Assembly: GCA_003427395.1 (NCBI GenBank)
Contig: BFEA01000037.1
Coordinates: 4,633,928 to 4,697,927 of the forward strand
DNA length: 64,000 nucleotides
Origin: Chara braunii
Lineage: Eukaryota > Streptophyta > Charophyceae > Charales > Characeae
Direction of reading: 5' to 3'
Numbering within the stretch: position 1 is the first letter of the stretch; each line of letters starts with the position of its first letter. A program made the translations under genes and the position numbers. The notes beneath the pieces are model-generated. The model saw only the letters and a list, made by a program, of their open reading frames with translations. It was not told where the DNA came from and did not search any database. Positions 1 through 11,332 of this stretch are shown here, one piece after another.

Positions 1-611
1 TTTCCTTGCTTGGACCTGAAGCTTTGCCAAATTTCAGTCTTCTCTGTCTGGTTTCCTCTGCGGAAGTTTCTCTTGCTCTCATGTCAGCCTTCTCATTTTT
101 TTCATCTCATTACCATGTTAATTATTGACAACCAATTACTTCCGTTACCGTAGTTCTCAGAAATAAGAGAAATTGAAATTGTCTCACAGGTTACAGGCAT
201 TAACCCTCATTCCACTCTCTTCTTCCGCCTGATAAGGTCTGTCTTTTCATCGTAGATAGACTGAACAACAATTTCGCATAGTCAGTTGAAGGTCTCACCA
301 TCATTGCAATCTCCTTTCTTGACACAAGGACGAATATCATAGATATCTCCTCCTAAGAAGCGAGTCAACACTACACAGATGGTCGAACTGCCAGAGTGGT
401 AAACCTAAAAGTGCTCATACTGATAGAGGAATACCCCTTTAATAGTTAATTTTGAAAGTTCTTTCAATGAATCAGTAGTTAGCATTATTGATGGAGTCTC
501 TAAGCTTCTGACTCATTCTCTTCTTTTTCAGTTTTTCAAGGGCATCAAGGGATCATAAGACATACCTGTGATCAAGCTTGATCCTCTACAATAAGTAATG
601 TCAGTCTCCTC
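1..611 (-). pseudogene. ORF0 fragment, first FPY/DIYDIR module
   Basis: Minus-strand translation gives, with stops and frameshifts, the same peptide series as 41265-41832: a start region related to MTYWRGSG, then FLYQYE (FPYQYE in the other copy), then ICVVLT..F..GDIYDIR. The start codon is ATT and there are several stops, so it is a dead copy. The module is unrecognised; it recurs at 1560-2560, 38890-41832 and probably 55004-55615. It sits between primer site and gag, where Ty3/gypsy elements normally have no ORF. Confidence 0.55.
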
Positions 612-810
612 CTCTGGTTCAGTGTCGTACCTCACACATGAAGAGATGAGACCCAGTTAGCAACTGAGAATTTCCAAGAGAATGATGTCTCAATCAAAAT
701 AATAGAGTCGGTCTGAAAATCGAGAGATTGTGAACAGTTCTCAAACCCTAATCAACGCTTATAGTTGATGCTGACCCAGGCTCGTTCCGGACACGAAACA
801 TTTTCATGTC

Positions 811-826
811 TCCGACAACGGTGTCA
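811..826 (-). other. Degenerate tRNA primer-binding site
   Basis: Read on the minus strand this is TGACACCGTTGTCGGA, a mutated form of the primer site at 42043-42060. It lies four bases inside the LTR, as expected for the start of minus-strand reverse transcription. The intact form is complementary to the 3' end of plant-type tRNA-Asp. Confidence 0.6.
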
Positions 827-830
827 TTTT

Positions 831-1039
831 TGTCGCATTTTTTCTAGTCATACCACTTCTGGCGACCAGAAAGCTAGCAGACTGTCACGCAGGATTTTGT
901 ATGTTTTTACAATAAATAAATAAATTAAATAAAGCAAATCCCTTCCTGTTGTGTGCGGCCGACTTCGAGCAAGACCCTTCAATTGCGGTCTTCGCCGGAC
1001 CCCGGTCTTAGGAATCTTTGATTATGATTCGGAACAACA
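831..1039 (-). repeat. LTR (5' LTR of the left-edge element)
   Basis: A segment of about 209 bp begins TGTCGC on the plus strand and ends GGAACAACA, so it has TG...CA termini. It is followed on the internal side by four T residues and the primer site. The sister LTR is 42065-42275. The boundaries are set by where the two copies stop matching on the outer side and by the primer site on the inner side. Confidence 0.65.
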
Positions 1040-1559
1040 ATGATGATGCAAAAAATAGAATTAAAATTAAATATGTCATGTATGTATCAAGTTTGCCAAT
1101 TTAGAGGTTGAGAAATGTGACATGAACAACAAAGAACACAATCATGAAGCAATGCCAGAAAAGATCATAAAGACTGACTGACTCAAGGCAAGACAAGATG
1201 AATGAGGGAAAAAATGAGAACTCATAATAATCTCAAAAAGTACAAATGAACAGACATGGACAACGCTCTTCAAGAGTCCTCACTCATCCCTCTAGGGTCT
1301 CATACTCAATCTCTCACTTGACGTGCGTATCTTGTGCTTTGAATCATGTCTATGCATTCTCTGAGATTGTGGTCTCGAGATATAGAGTCACCTGAAGCCT
1401 GCGAGTTTCGAACACTTCCACCCTAACATGATACGAAACTCAACCATAGCACGTAAATCCTCCCACAGTGTAGGAAGATAGGGCCTAGAGAAAATCCCTC
1501 GTCTGAGATATTGGAACTTTGAAGGCGCCGTCACTACCTCATAAATTCATAATTGATTT
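1040..1559. other. No gene recognised
   Basis: This is AT-rich sequence outside the LTR. It has no repeat of note and no coding similarity that I can see. The upstream flank of the left-edge element begins here. Confidence 0.5.
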
Positions 1560-2560
1560 CTGCTGGTGAGATGTACCTACCTCTTTACCGAGTCAACCAG
1601 ATGACCTCAGCAAGAGTCATCTGTGAGTAGGAAAGGAACTGGCGACTTGGGATAATCAACATAGAGCTTGGGTACAAAGTTGCGGATCAGCTTCGTTCCA
1701 CTCACATTAAGCTCTCTCTCTCTCCTCTCAAGATACCTTGTTGCCAAGATCCAGACTGAGTCGAAGTACTCATGAGTCTCTTTGCCTTCTTTACGTTGAG
1801 TTTCAGATCACGAATGATACCTTCTGCAAAACTGGTGTGAACAACGAAGATTGACAGATCTCCCTATCTGAAACAGAAGGCACTGAGGTACTGATACGGG
1901 AAAAAATCTTTGAAGACGATGCGGTTGAGGTTGGTCAAGATTGACTCATTGACTGGAAACGACTGAACTGTACTCATGTGAGTGATAATTGTTGCTGCAT
2001 TCTGATGGTCTATTTAATTAACCTGACCGTCCCAATGAGTTGATCGTGTTAATTGCTTACTGCTTGAATTCTGATAGTTTACCGTGTATCTAATTATGAT
2101 CAGTTTCCTATCTGGTTCTTAACGATAAGATGTAGTTTGCCCTGATGATACTTCACTCTCCTTCCCTAGCCTGTCTTTGTCGAATGTTTGCAGGTTCCTC
2201 TTGAAGTGAGTGACCAGATCATTTCACTATTCACCATTAATAACACTTCTTGCATGATCGATAGGTCCTACGGTTGAGAGGGTGTTGTATAGTTTCCCAT
2301 CTGATCCATGATTGTAGGAGGTGTACTCAACAAGTTTATGGTCTTTCAAACGTCTGTTCCATCGTGAGCTTTGTATGATAATGGATGTCTTGGACCACAA
2401 TTGCTTCCCAGCCTTCGGTCTTATCTCGGTGCAAGGTGCAGGTCACTCTCAACGTGCCCTCACTTCCAATCTCTCTACAAAGACCCATTGCATTGAGAAT
2501 GATTGGACTATGCTCATGAGTTGATATGATTGCTGACGGACTTCGTTGGTCTCCCTAGCT
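1560..2560 (-). pseudogene. Second, diverged ORF0 fragment
   Basis: Minus-strand reading around 1600-1990 gives FFPYQYL, then SIFVVHTSF..GIIRDLK, which lines up with the FPYQYE...ICVVLTHF...DIYDIR module at 41.5-41.7 kb. Further upstream (about 2330-2530) another stretch reads GSEGTLRV...TEGWEAIVV, resembling the TEGTLRI segment near 39.1 kb. Stops and frameshifts are present throughout. It shares only protein-level similarity with the copy at 1-611, so it is an older or different family member. No LTR was found next to it. Confidence 0.45.
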
Positions 2561-4970
2561 CAATTTGTTGTATCAATGTAGTGGACGCGTTGATTGTTCC
2601 TACCGCTCCGTTTCCGGTAGTGCAACATGTGCTTGTCTATCTTGTCTCTCAGGACTAGCGTGTGTTCCTTTCTCACTGAGTTTTTGAAGTCTGTAGTAAC
2701 CCTTCTCAACGTCTTCTCACTTGTCTGATTGTTCTCTCTGCAACCAAATTCCTTATTAACATGTGGTGTCATTGGGCATAGGTCTGGTTGAGGTGCTTCA
2801 TAAGAATTTAAGATCGATACGAGATGTCAAGAGCACTGCCCCCTTCTCAGAACAAGGCAAACGTGATAAGTGCAGCTAATAGTAATGACAGGTGGATACT
2901 GAGAGAGTTATCGTTTGGGACTCTTCATATCAAAGCACTTACGTAAGTTTTGTTGGATGTTGAATCATTTGTAAAAGGCACAGAGAGTCGCATAGTGTAT
3001 CTTTTGTTTACAGGCCGTGAGATCTGCAAATTACAGTCTTAGGCAGATGAGATAAAGTAGCAACAAGGAAGAATACAACACTTGGACGCCGACACCTCCC
3101 TTAATAGCGTCATCGGGCTTTTCGGCCTGAGTCTTCGTTAAGGCATTTGATCCAAGACTTGCTAACTCCACCTGTTTGATCCAGATGCCACTTCCAAGTA
3201 GTCTGTCCACAGGGTCATCCTAAGATAAGTTTAGCGTAGGCATGGCTTAGGGTCGTTCGCTAGAGAGACGTCATCCGGAGCATCTCGGGCAATCTTAGTT
3301 GATCGTGGTGTTACAGTGAGTTTGGCCAGTGATCGGTTATGAGTCACAGTACGGAGTAAACTCAGGCTAGGCACCGCACCATTTGCTGCATGCTTCTTTT
3401 GTTGTTTTTTCGTCCTTTTTTTTTACTATACAGCTTACGGTATGGGGTCATCTCTAATCGGATGAAAAAGCATGGATAATCGGCATACAGTCCAATTAAT
3501 GGAGCATACTGCGACTTGCCAACATAAGCCTTCCTTATGTACTACACTGATAACAATCGTTCAACGTTTCTTTTCGTATACTGTCTAGGGGTTGTGTTAG
3601 AAATGTTTATCGCGTGCGCATGGCAAGCGTCATTGATCATTGAGAACAACTCTGTGATGCAAGGGGGGGTCTCCATGTTTATGAGGCGCCGAGCACTACA
3701 ATCAAGCCCTCTTTCTTCATACGTCTTAGGGTGCTGTTGAAGACAGACCCCACGGACAAACAACAATAGAAGCTACTCTAATCATGATATGAATGGCTCT
3801 AGCAGTACAAAGCATGGTCAATTTCAGTCCTCGTACAACATTTCTTAATTGGTTCAACAGATTGCAAAATGAGGAATTAATCAACCAGGATGGAGCAGTC
3901 AGTCTTGAAAGAGAAATGTTGAGGACTACTCTTATGCTTAGTCCCAGTACAAGACTTAAATTAGAACACAGTCGTCCCGGCTACCACATGAAAATCCTCT
4001 GAGAACTGTGCTTTCGGTCACTGTACCGATACGTTGTTACTCACTTACTACGCTTAGTTTTTGGTTTTCTTTGCTTTCCTGTTATTACTTGTGCGCACTT
4101 GTCATTTAAGTGTCGTTTAAGGCAAACACATTTCAAAATAACAGATGGTCTATCAATCACTATCAAGCAGGTACTTGGCCAGGAGATAAGCAACTCTTCT
4201 TAACACGAACTTCCTCTTGCTCACCACTTGCAAGTGAGTGGACGGGATCAGTTTACCCCTATCTCAGGGTAGGTCAGGGCCACTCAGTTTCGTCCCACTC
4301 AATTAGATAGTTGGAGCTTCGACGAGAGCACCCGCAGTTTGGGAATGCGCTCAAGCTCGCCAATCTCATTAAGCGGGCTGTGTTTGGTGACATCGCATTG
4401 ATTGCCTTTGCAACGAGAGATACAAGGAAGCGAATGAAGATGAGCAATGGTAACAGTGAGTAGATTTATAGAATAAGGAGGATGATGCAAAAGAAAACCA
4501 AGAAAATAAAAAAAACAGAGGTGCGAGAAGACTTTCAAATGAATTGATCAGAGACTTTATCTTTGATTAAGCTCCCCCTTTTATTTGATCACTATTACCA
4601 TTCATTATTCGAACTCAAACACTCCATCTGCTTTCAGCACTCGGTTCACCATCTTCGTAATACGTTCACTGATGAGCTTATCTATACCTACGGATGCGGA
4701 TGGTCGTTCACACGAGGATAGTCATATCGCCCTTGTCATACTCCTAGAAAGTCGGTGTAACTGCAATCTGATAGTTCACGATTAAGGTTCTGGAAGCCAG
4801 CATAGTTAGACTAGAGTCGCACTTGGATAATAGAATTGATGCAGCAATAAGCGACTAAAACGCGTTTCTTGATTAACTATGATGAATACTCCTCGGTCAG
4901 CTGCAAGAACGACTCCAAACAGACACTCAAGTATTGCAGTCTCATGAGCTTAGAGACTTCCTAACTGACA
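2561..4970. other. No gene recognised
   Basis: Only short reading frames below 80 codons occur here and none resembles a family I know. Part of it may be further decayed retroelement, but I could not place it. Confidence 0.5.
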
Positions 4971-5471
4971 ATGGGGATTAACCAGATCTCGGCAAAGAGT
5001 CGTGACAGGACAGATGAAAGCGCACCAAAGACAAACCACTGGAATAGGCGACGTGAAGCCAAGGCGATCGCCCTTCAAGGTCAGTGCAGAACAACGCCAA
5101 TCCGCTTCAACGATCTCTTACTTTGGACTAACCTGACTACTTTTCTTATTTGTCAGCGTTCAGATATTCTGTGCACATACGCATCACTCTCTTCCGACAC
5201 TACCTTCCCTCTTACTGGCGTCGCTCTTGTCCATATTAGCCCTCTAGTTCTTTCGTGCACACCACAAGCTCACGCATGCATCCTCCCTCTCTTTGCCTCA
5301 CACCTATTTTCAATATTGGTGATAATTAACACTGGGTCACACCAATCATACATTGACGGTATTGGAACGACTATAATGACTGGAACGGGTTCTCGCACAA
5401 GTGTATATAAGCTGACTACACCTAGGAAGAGACATGAAGCGACAATCGACGTATATAACTTTTCCTCATGA
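4971..5471 (+). CDS. Unrecognised ORF, probably fortuitous
   Basis: This is a 166-codon plus-strand frame from ATG to TGA. It has no motif, signal peptide, clear membrane segment or composition bias that suggests a real protein, and no second copy in the window. No splice structure could be supported around it. It is reported only because it is one of the longer uninterrupted frames outside recognisable elements. Chance is the more likely explanation. Confidence 0.12.
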   Translation: MGINQISAKSRDRTDESAPKTNHWNRRREAKAIALQGQCRTTPIRFNDLLLWTNLTTFLICQRSDILCTYASLSSDTTFPLTGVALVHISPLVLSCTPQAHACILPLFASHLFSILVIINTGSHQSYIDGIGTTIMTGTGSRTSVYKLTTPRKRHEATIDVYNFSS

Positions 5472-6523
5472 CGTCAAGAAGAATGAGCGTTTCCCATATT
5501 ATGTTCGATCTCCCTTCGCACACTTATTCCTTCCTCTCAAGATATACACGTATCACGAGCACTGTCTTATGCAAGTAGAAAAGAAGTAGATAAACAACTT
5601 CGTGATGATAAAGGGAAAGATATACCGATGAACGACGATTGAATCAACTGCACGCCTTCGCAAGTCTCAGCGTAACTCATCTCCGCTATAGGTAGGCAGG
5701 ACGACCAGCTAAGACGAAGAATCAACATCAATAGGAGTGGCCCCCCGTGAGTGAAGTGACGAGTTGTAGCATATTAATCAAACGTGTCAATCGCATCAAT
5801 CAGTTCCTATCCTCACGCCACTTGCGCACTCATCACCTCTACGAGTGGATCAGAAAGTCATTCCGGCCTGACTGTTGATGATGACAAGAAAAGAGGGAAT
5901 ACCCGCCTCTCCCTTTATGGCTCAACTTCCTTCTCCCTCACGAGAACCATTCACCCACCGCATTCATGTTGTTTTGGGTCTCTCATGCTTCCACGTTGTA
6001 ACTGTCATGTAGTCCCTAGGCCAAGGCACGAGAGTCACGAGACCAATTAATGCGAGATAAAGTCTGCTCGCTGTACCATCCAAGTGGAATTATCGCTACA
6101 TCAACCGAGAGGGCACGCATCTACTCTCCCTCTCTCCGAATAGTCGTTCGCTCTTCTTGACGAGGGAAAAGTCGTGTTTTCGTCACCGAAAAGCGTCGTG
6201 CACGTCTTCTCCCCTCATGAGCAGGACGAGGGTAAAATGTGACAGGGCGGGGCATTTACTGCTGGATATCAGCCACTTCTCATGACGACAAGAACGCATA
6301 TGTGATGCATGTCGCCCTTCGTCCTCGCATGTAACTCCTCGTGCTCTCGTTTACTACCACCTCTACGTCAACGATGGAGTAGGGTACCGCGTTTTTGGAG
6401 ATCGCTGCCCCGACTCCAAGCGAAACTGACTCCGACGAAATACCCAGTATCTCCCTCACAAACGAGAGTTGACTCCCTCTTCGTGCATCGCTCCATCACG
6501 CGCAGCCCTGCCGTGTATCGCGC

Positions 6524-6526
<3 letters not shown>
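5472..6526. other. No gene recognised
   Basis: Mixed-composition sequence without a frame or repeat that I can support. It becomes pyrimidine-rich toward the (CT)n tract. Confidence 0.5.

Positions 6527-6604
<78 letters not shown>
6527..6604. repeat. (CT)n microsatellite
   Basis: An almost perfect CT/TC dinucleotide run of about 78 bp. It produces Ser-Leu and Arg-Glu runs in translated frames on both strands, which are not genes. Confidence 0.97.
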
Positions 6605-6607
<3 letters not shown>

Positions 6608-6639
6608 GCCGACCCGTAACCGCCTCGCTGCCCCAGTCT

Positions 6640-7898
6640 CTCTGTAGGGCCAAGTTGGCCTCTGGGCTGTCCTCTACCGACTCGGCTGGCGGGTGCTCTC
6701 TCCTCCACTGCTCCAGCCCGTGCTAGGACCGAGTCTGCGCATCGCTGGCCTCGGACTCAGCCTCCGAGTCTCGGTCCATCTCCTACTGCTCTCTCTCTCG
6801 GTTGTGCTCGTGGAATTCTCTTCCTCGTGGTAAGTGACCATAACCTTCAGGGCCGCGGTCACTCCATCCCTCTTGCACCTCCGCTCAACTCGATTGCAAA
6901 CCTAAGTAACCACGCCCTGGGGTCCTAGACTTTCTCGTCTTCCCTCATCTCTCGCTCTTTTTCCCCGTAGACATTAATCCTTAGTCTAGCCTTCCCATCA
7001 CCTTTACTGTAGTTGAGACAGGCGTCCATCGTAGCTCCCTCTTCATGCATAGGTTCCCAGCTCCAGTAAAACCTCAAATGGTCTGGAATATAACAAAAAG
7101 GCCATTGGTTCGCGCCATAGCCAGGTTTCGCACAACGCCAGTCTGCCAACCTCGAACAGCACACCACACTACACTCCACTTGTGCCCGAGCTTCCAGTGC
7201 AAACGGGTTACCACTAAGCAGGTTAGCCGTGGGCAGTATCCCGACTCTCGGAAAGTGAGGGGCGTGTCTGGCTCTCATCGACTAATCAATAACCAATAAC
7301 TCGCTCCCATTTTCTTTTTATAGGATCGCTGCTCACCATGATCCCCACGTTCTAAACGAAGACTTCAAGTAATTCCCCTTTTTAATTCTTCACATTAATA
7401 ATTCAGTGTTCTGAAAATAAACAATAAGATAAATAAATCCAAATAATTTGAGAAAAATGAAAGACAGAAACCCAAGGGTCGGAGCACGAACTGAACCCCC
7501 TACGCTACTGTCAATCACCGATCCTCGTCATGTGACTACAAGTCGAAAGCATAGACCCATAATGGGATACTGACGGACGCACCCTTCTCTTCAAAACACG
7601 TCGTCGGTCTATTCCTATTGGGTGCCCGTATCCGATGGTAAGGAGGGGGCTTATGACCTTTTGCGGGGGGTGATAAGCCTCCTAATGATGCGGCCACGAG
7701 TCGCCCCTCTTTTGGGGTCTTACTGGGCGATACTCAACCGAACAGGTCAGCCACAGTGAAAAGCAAAGGGTCGGGCCAGTTTGGGCCATCGGACAACAAT
7801 CACAGTCCGAAATTGAGCCGTTAGCTTCCCCGCGAAGCGACAGAAAACCGAAAGAGGAAGCTGGGTCTGACGAATAAGCTAATAATAATAATAATAAT
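6640..7898 (-). mobile_element. Repeat family R1, copy 1, proximal part
   Basis: Nucleotide similarity links 7615-7790 with 29015-29180 (CCCGTATCCGAT, AAGGAGGGGGC, CCCCTCTTTTGGGGTC in both), and 7336-7360 with 28735-28760. Minus-strand protein similarity links 6674-7278 with 28051-28521: W.PM..EG....LNY..GD...L.INV then EMR, and later V.VTYHE. The copy is interrupted by the insertion at 7899-9621 and appears to resume at 9640-10210. The coding frame is broken. The family is unrecognised; retroelement origin is likely. Confidence 0.55.
6674..7278 (-). pseudogene. R1-encoded protein fragment, broken
   Basis: Two minus-strand frames (6925-7278 and 6674-6862) together match the single longer frame at 28051-28521. 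Shared features are a WxPM motif, an LNY..GD segment, an INV..E.E..EMR stretch and a VTYHE motif followed by charged sequence. The fragment lies in different frames, so at least one frameshift separates its halves. Function is unknown; a gag-like or ORF1-like structural protein of a retroelement is a guess from composition and copy number. Confidence 0.4.
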
Positions 7899-7910
7899 CA
7901 GGGTTACCAG

Positions 7911-7953
7911 CCCGTACGTACAGAGGTCCTGGGCAGACCTCCGTACGTACGGG
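7911..7953. repeat. Perfect-stem hairpin, 18 bp
   Basis: The arms 7911-7928 and 7936-7953 are complementary at 17 of 18 positions (CCCGTACGTAC...GTACGTACGGG) around a 7-base loop. It lies 12 bases inside the left terminus of the hAT-like element. Confidence 0.85.
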
Positions 7954-8067
7954 CGTTCGGGGTCCTGTACGGGGTCCGAACCCGACGGCGTTTGGCCCCC
8001 GCCAAAAATTATTTCGGGGCCTAAAAATATGTTTTTTTTCTGAAGTTTTTTTGTGAGTTCTCTATGA

Positions 8068-8356
8068 CGTGAGGTACACGACTATAAATTTTCAAGGCAT
8101 TTGGCTCAGCCAAACAAGAATTAAAAATTGCCAAAGATGGCGGTGTCAAAACGTGCTTGCCCACATTTTTTTTCACTTTTTACTTTTTGTTTTCACTTTA
8201 GTTCGGCATCTAAACAATTTTATTATTTTTTAAAACTTTTTAAGAGTGTTTCGCATTATGTGAAGAACACTTATCTAAATTTTCAGGGCATTTAGCTATT
8301 TCAAAAAAAAATGAAAAATCGCCAAAGATGGCGGTGTTGAAAACATGCTCGTGCAC
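8068..8356. repeat. Direct repeat inside the hAT-like element
   Basis: Two units of about 95 bp, 8068-8163 and 8257-8356, share TAAATTTTCA.GGCATTT and GCCAAAGATGGCGGTGT, spaced by about 190 bp. Confidence 0.75.
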
Positions 8357-8411
8357 TCACTAAATTTAATTCTCTTTTTATTTTTTGTTATTTTCTGTGT
8401 ACGGATCCGGG

Positions 8412-8467
8412 CCGCCCGGCCGACCAGCGCCTGCCCGGGGGAGGTCCCAGGCGGCCTGGCCGGGCGG
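8412..8467. repeat. GC-rich hairpin
   Basis: CCGCCCGGCC (8412-8421) pairs with GGCCGGGCGG (8458-8467). A second stem GCCTG/CAGGC lies inside. Confidence 0.75.
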
Positions 8468-8628
8468 GCAGCCCGGTTGGGGGCCGGGCACCCCCAGCAC
8501 ACCTTGTTGGGGGGGGGTTCCGACCCCGAAACGCCAAGTTCTGGCCTCCCTAGAGCCTACCGGGTCCGACCAGGCCCAAAAAACGGCGCGTCGGGCCCGT
8601 GAGGCCAATTGTTTTTTTTGAATTTGTG

Positions 8629-8676
8629 ACGGCCCTCCGGCCGTCGATCATCCATGATAGATGGCCAGAGGGCCGT
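8629..8676. repeat. 48-nt near-palindrome with spaced mismatches
   Basis: ACGGCCCTC pairs with GAGGGCCGT at the base, followed inward by GGCC/GGCC, TC/GA and ATCAT/ATGAT. The paired blocks are separated by single opposed mismatches and closed by a 2-base loop. Confidence 0.85.
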
Positions 8677-8699
8677 TTGTTTTTTGGAGGGAAAATCAA

Positions 8700-8758
8700 G
8701 GCCCCGTTTGAACAACCGACTGGCTGGGGCGGCCTGTATCGGCTGTCCAAACGGGGCC
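8700..8758. repeat. Hairpin with 11-bp base and spaced mismatches
   Basis: GGCCCCGTTTG (8700-8710) pairs with CAAACGGGGCC (8748-8758). The stem continues inward with ACA/TGT and CCGA/TCGG separated by single mismatches. Confidence 0.85.
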
Positions 8759-8888
8759 CCTTCTCTAGCTGCCTGTGTTCGTGGTTCAGCCGCCCTCGCT
8801 CCTCGCACTGCCCGTTGTCGCCATCGCCTGGGAGCTGCACTCCCCCGTCGTCGTGGAGTCGCCCGTCGCCCGTCGCCAGCGTCGTGGA

Positions 8889-9503
8889 NNNNNNNNNNNN
8901 NNNNNNNNNNNNNNNNNNNNNNNNNNNNNNNNNNNNNNNNNNNNNNNNNNNNNNNNNNNNNNNNNNNNNNNNNNNNNNNNNNNNNNNNNNNNNNNNNNNN
9001 NNNNNNNNNNNNNNNNNNNNNNNNNNNNNNNNNNNNNNNNNNNNNNNNNNNNNNNNNNNNNNNNNNNNNNNNNNNNNNNNNNNNNNNNNNNNNNNNNNNN
9101 NNNNNNNNNNNNNNNNNNNNNNNNNNNNNNNNNNNNNNNNNNNNNNNNNNNNNNNNNNNNNNNNNNNNNNNNNNNNNNNNNNNNNNNNNNNNNNNNNNNN
9201 NNNNNNNNNNNNNNNNNNNNNNNNNNNNNNNNNNNNNNNNNNNNNNNNNNNNNNNNNNNNNNNNNNNNNNNNNNNNNNNNNNNNNNNNNNNNNNNNNNNN
9301 NNNNNNNNNNNNNNNNNNNNNNNNNNNNNNNNNNNNNNNNNNNNNNNNNNNNNNNNNNNNNNNNNNNNNNNNNNNNNNNNNNNNNNNNNNNNNNNNNNNN
9401 NNNNNNNNNNNNNNNNNNNNNNNNNNNNNNNNNNNNNNNNNNNNNNNNNNNNNNNNNNNNNNNNNNNNNNNNNNNNNNNNNNNNNNNNNNNNNNNNNNNN
9501 NNN
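8889..9503. other. Assembly gap (615 N)
   Basis: All bases are N. A run of 29 T follows immediately, so the assembly probably broke at or near a homopolymer. Long frames spanning the gap are artefacts. Confidence 0.99.
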
Positions 9504-9639
9504 TTTTTTTTTTTTTTTTTTTTTTTTTTTTTGGTCCGCCTTCGGCATGAACGGCCGAACGCATCCCCAAGGGGTCCCATACATTCGGGCGTTCGGCCCG
9601 TCCCAAACGCCGGTTACCCTGATAATAATAATAATAATA

Positions 9640-10210
9640 AAAATAGGGAAAGTAAGGGAATTATAACACCACAGTGACATGAAGCCACTGGATTATTTTT
9701 TTGTTCAGATTTGCGCACAGATCTAACGCTTGACTTTCTTTTCACCTTTTTTTTTTCTTTTTTTCTTTTGCCTTACTTAGTCCTTTTCTGCTTGACAGTG
9801 ACAGCAGCCCCATTCATCTAACCCATAACCTGGCTAGGGGGCACTCGGCGCGCAGTAGAAAATACCTCGCCGGTCCCTCTATCTTCACGTCCCTAGGCGA
9901 GCCCGACGGCTACCACGGCCACAGATCGGTAGTGCTCTGTTCCCCGAGTCTGTGTGGACCAATGGAAAGTCCAGTGGTGCACCTACCCTTTTGCCATTGG
10001 TAGCGCCGCCTGGACCAGTTCTGCAATCGTGCACAACCCGACTGACCCTGGTACGTCGTGAGCATGGTAGTGGGAATTCCCAGGTGGACAATCCGATACC
10101 ACACCTGCAGGACTCTGAGCACCTCTGGGCATGGAGTCAGGTGCGCAGCTGAGGATCAGAAAACCGCGCCCTCCGACACCGTGCACGCCAGCCGTACCTC
10201 TCGCAGCTCC
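9640..10210 (-). mobile_element. Repeat family R1, copy 1, distal part
   Basis: Weak but ordered similarity to 29310-29800, including ACCGCGCCCTCCGACA in both (10170 and 29765 regions) and a homologous TCC.CTGG segment before it. This is the continuation of R1 beyond the hAT-like insertion. No coding frame is recognisable. Confidence 0.4.
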
Positions 10211-11332
10211 CTGCGACAGTACAGAGAACCCGCGTGGTACAAGTCACCTCTACCCGAAGGATTGTCACCACCCTTAGGTAGGTGTATCTCTGTTGAACTA
10301 GTGAATCATGTGCGAAAGTTTTTATTTGTAATCACAAAGATAAGTTCGCCAAGGGTGTTTGCTCGATCGTTGTACCATAGGTATACGCGTGGTAGAATGC
10401 CTAAGACTGACCCGTATATGTGTCTAGCATCGGGGCGTTGATCTCCTGGACTGACTTACAATTCAGGTCGACTTTCTTAGTAGTTGCCCATGCTCAAAAT
10501 TTGCTTGAATACAAATGTTTTACCATCTCAGTTATCCTTATAAAGGTTAAATCTCATAATCGATTCCTTTGGAATAAATTCCGGAACCACTAATCTTGAT
10601 GTCTAGCTACCCTCCTTCTTACCAGGACCACTGTGAATCAGTATGATATGTGATTCATCTTAGTATATCAATCAAAGTATAGTCTATATGTATCAAGGGG
10701 GGGTATGATGAGTGGTGGACCTCACTTCTCACAATTGCGGCGGACGAGTCTGAATTTTCCAGATGACACTCTCTTCCGATAAAAACAAGTTATAACCCAC
10801 ATCTGCATCAATGCAAGAAATCAGATACGCACACACAAATGCAGACAAAGAATGCACTACATGCGTAAACTTCAACCCGTTAAAGACTTGTCCCTCACTC
10901 CCCGAAACCTTGGACAAACACCATTCCAACCTCTGACACTTTCTAGTAGCCTCCTTACTAGAATCAAAGTATTTTGATAGTGACCAAGACCATTCAAGTG
11001 TGGGTATCATTCCATGCGGAAGTTGAGTCGTAGTTCCTACCGACCTATTATCCAATGATAATAAAATTGTAGTTCCTTATGGATCCTTCCGTAATTTTTT
11101 TTAGGAATGATGAAAACCTGTAGATACAACACAGTCCAAAACAAACTTAACATCCCTTTTTTCATACAATGATTTAGAAAATTTATCCTAGACAGTGTAA
11201 CTTCAAGATTGTAACTATCGATAACTTCCGTTTTGCTTCTACTTTTAGCTAGTTGCAAGGTTGTCGCCTCACAGTTCGGGTGATGGACAATAGTTCAGTC
11301 TACATTCATTCGACTCGGTAAGCTTAGATAAC
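10211..11332. other. No gene recognised
   Basis: Only short frames (the minus-strand frame at 10729-11055 is the longest at 108 codons) without recognisable motifs. Confidence 0.5.

Larger units (their letters stand above)
1..1039 (-). mobile_element. 5' end of a minus-strand LTR retrotransposon, body off the left edge
   Basis: This stretch is clearly homologous to 41240-42275 in the same orientation: leader, primer-binding site and LTR align almost continuously, and similarity stops at the same point (1039 and 42275). On the minus strand the order is LTR (831-1039), a 4-nt spacer, primer site (811-826), untranslated leader and an ORF0 fragment, with the rest beyond position 1. It is more decayed than the 42-kb copy: the primer site has several changes and the ORF0 start codon is ATT. 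It is therefore a second copy of the same family. Confidence 0.8.
7899..9621. mobile_element. hAT-like DNA element inserted in an (AAT)n tract
   Basis: The ends are CAGGGTTACCAG (left) and CAGGGTAACCGG (right, reverse complement), 10 of 12 matching. Both ends abut AAT repeats, so an 8-bp target duplication such as ATAATAAT is possible but cannot be proved in a repeat. CAGGG-type ends and 8-bp duplications are typical of hAT elements. No transposase is visible; a 615-base gap hides part of the interior. The interior holds four strong hairpins, a direct repeat of about 95 bp (8068-8163 and 8257-8356) and a poly-T run next to the gap. It interrupts R1 copy 1. Confidence 0.6.

Noticed and set aside
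840-880. TGGCGACCAG as an animal-type primer site on the plus strand
   Set aside because: It lies inside the LTR, points away from the ORFs and is not conserved at 42095.
6309-6726. Ser-Leu and Arg-Glu repeat proteins
   Set aside because: Translation of the (CT)n microsatellite in several frames on both strands.
8550-9680. Long open frames (up to 376 codons) on both strands
   Set aside because: They run through the 615-base gap and a poly-T tract; N codons have no stops.
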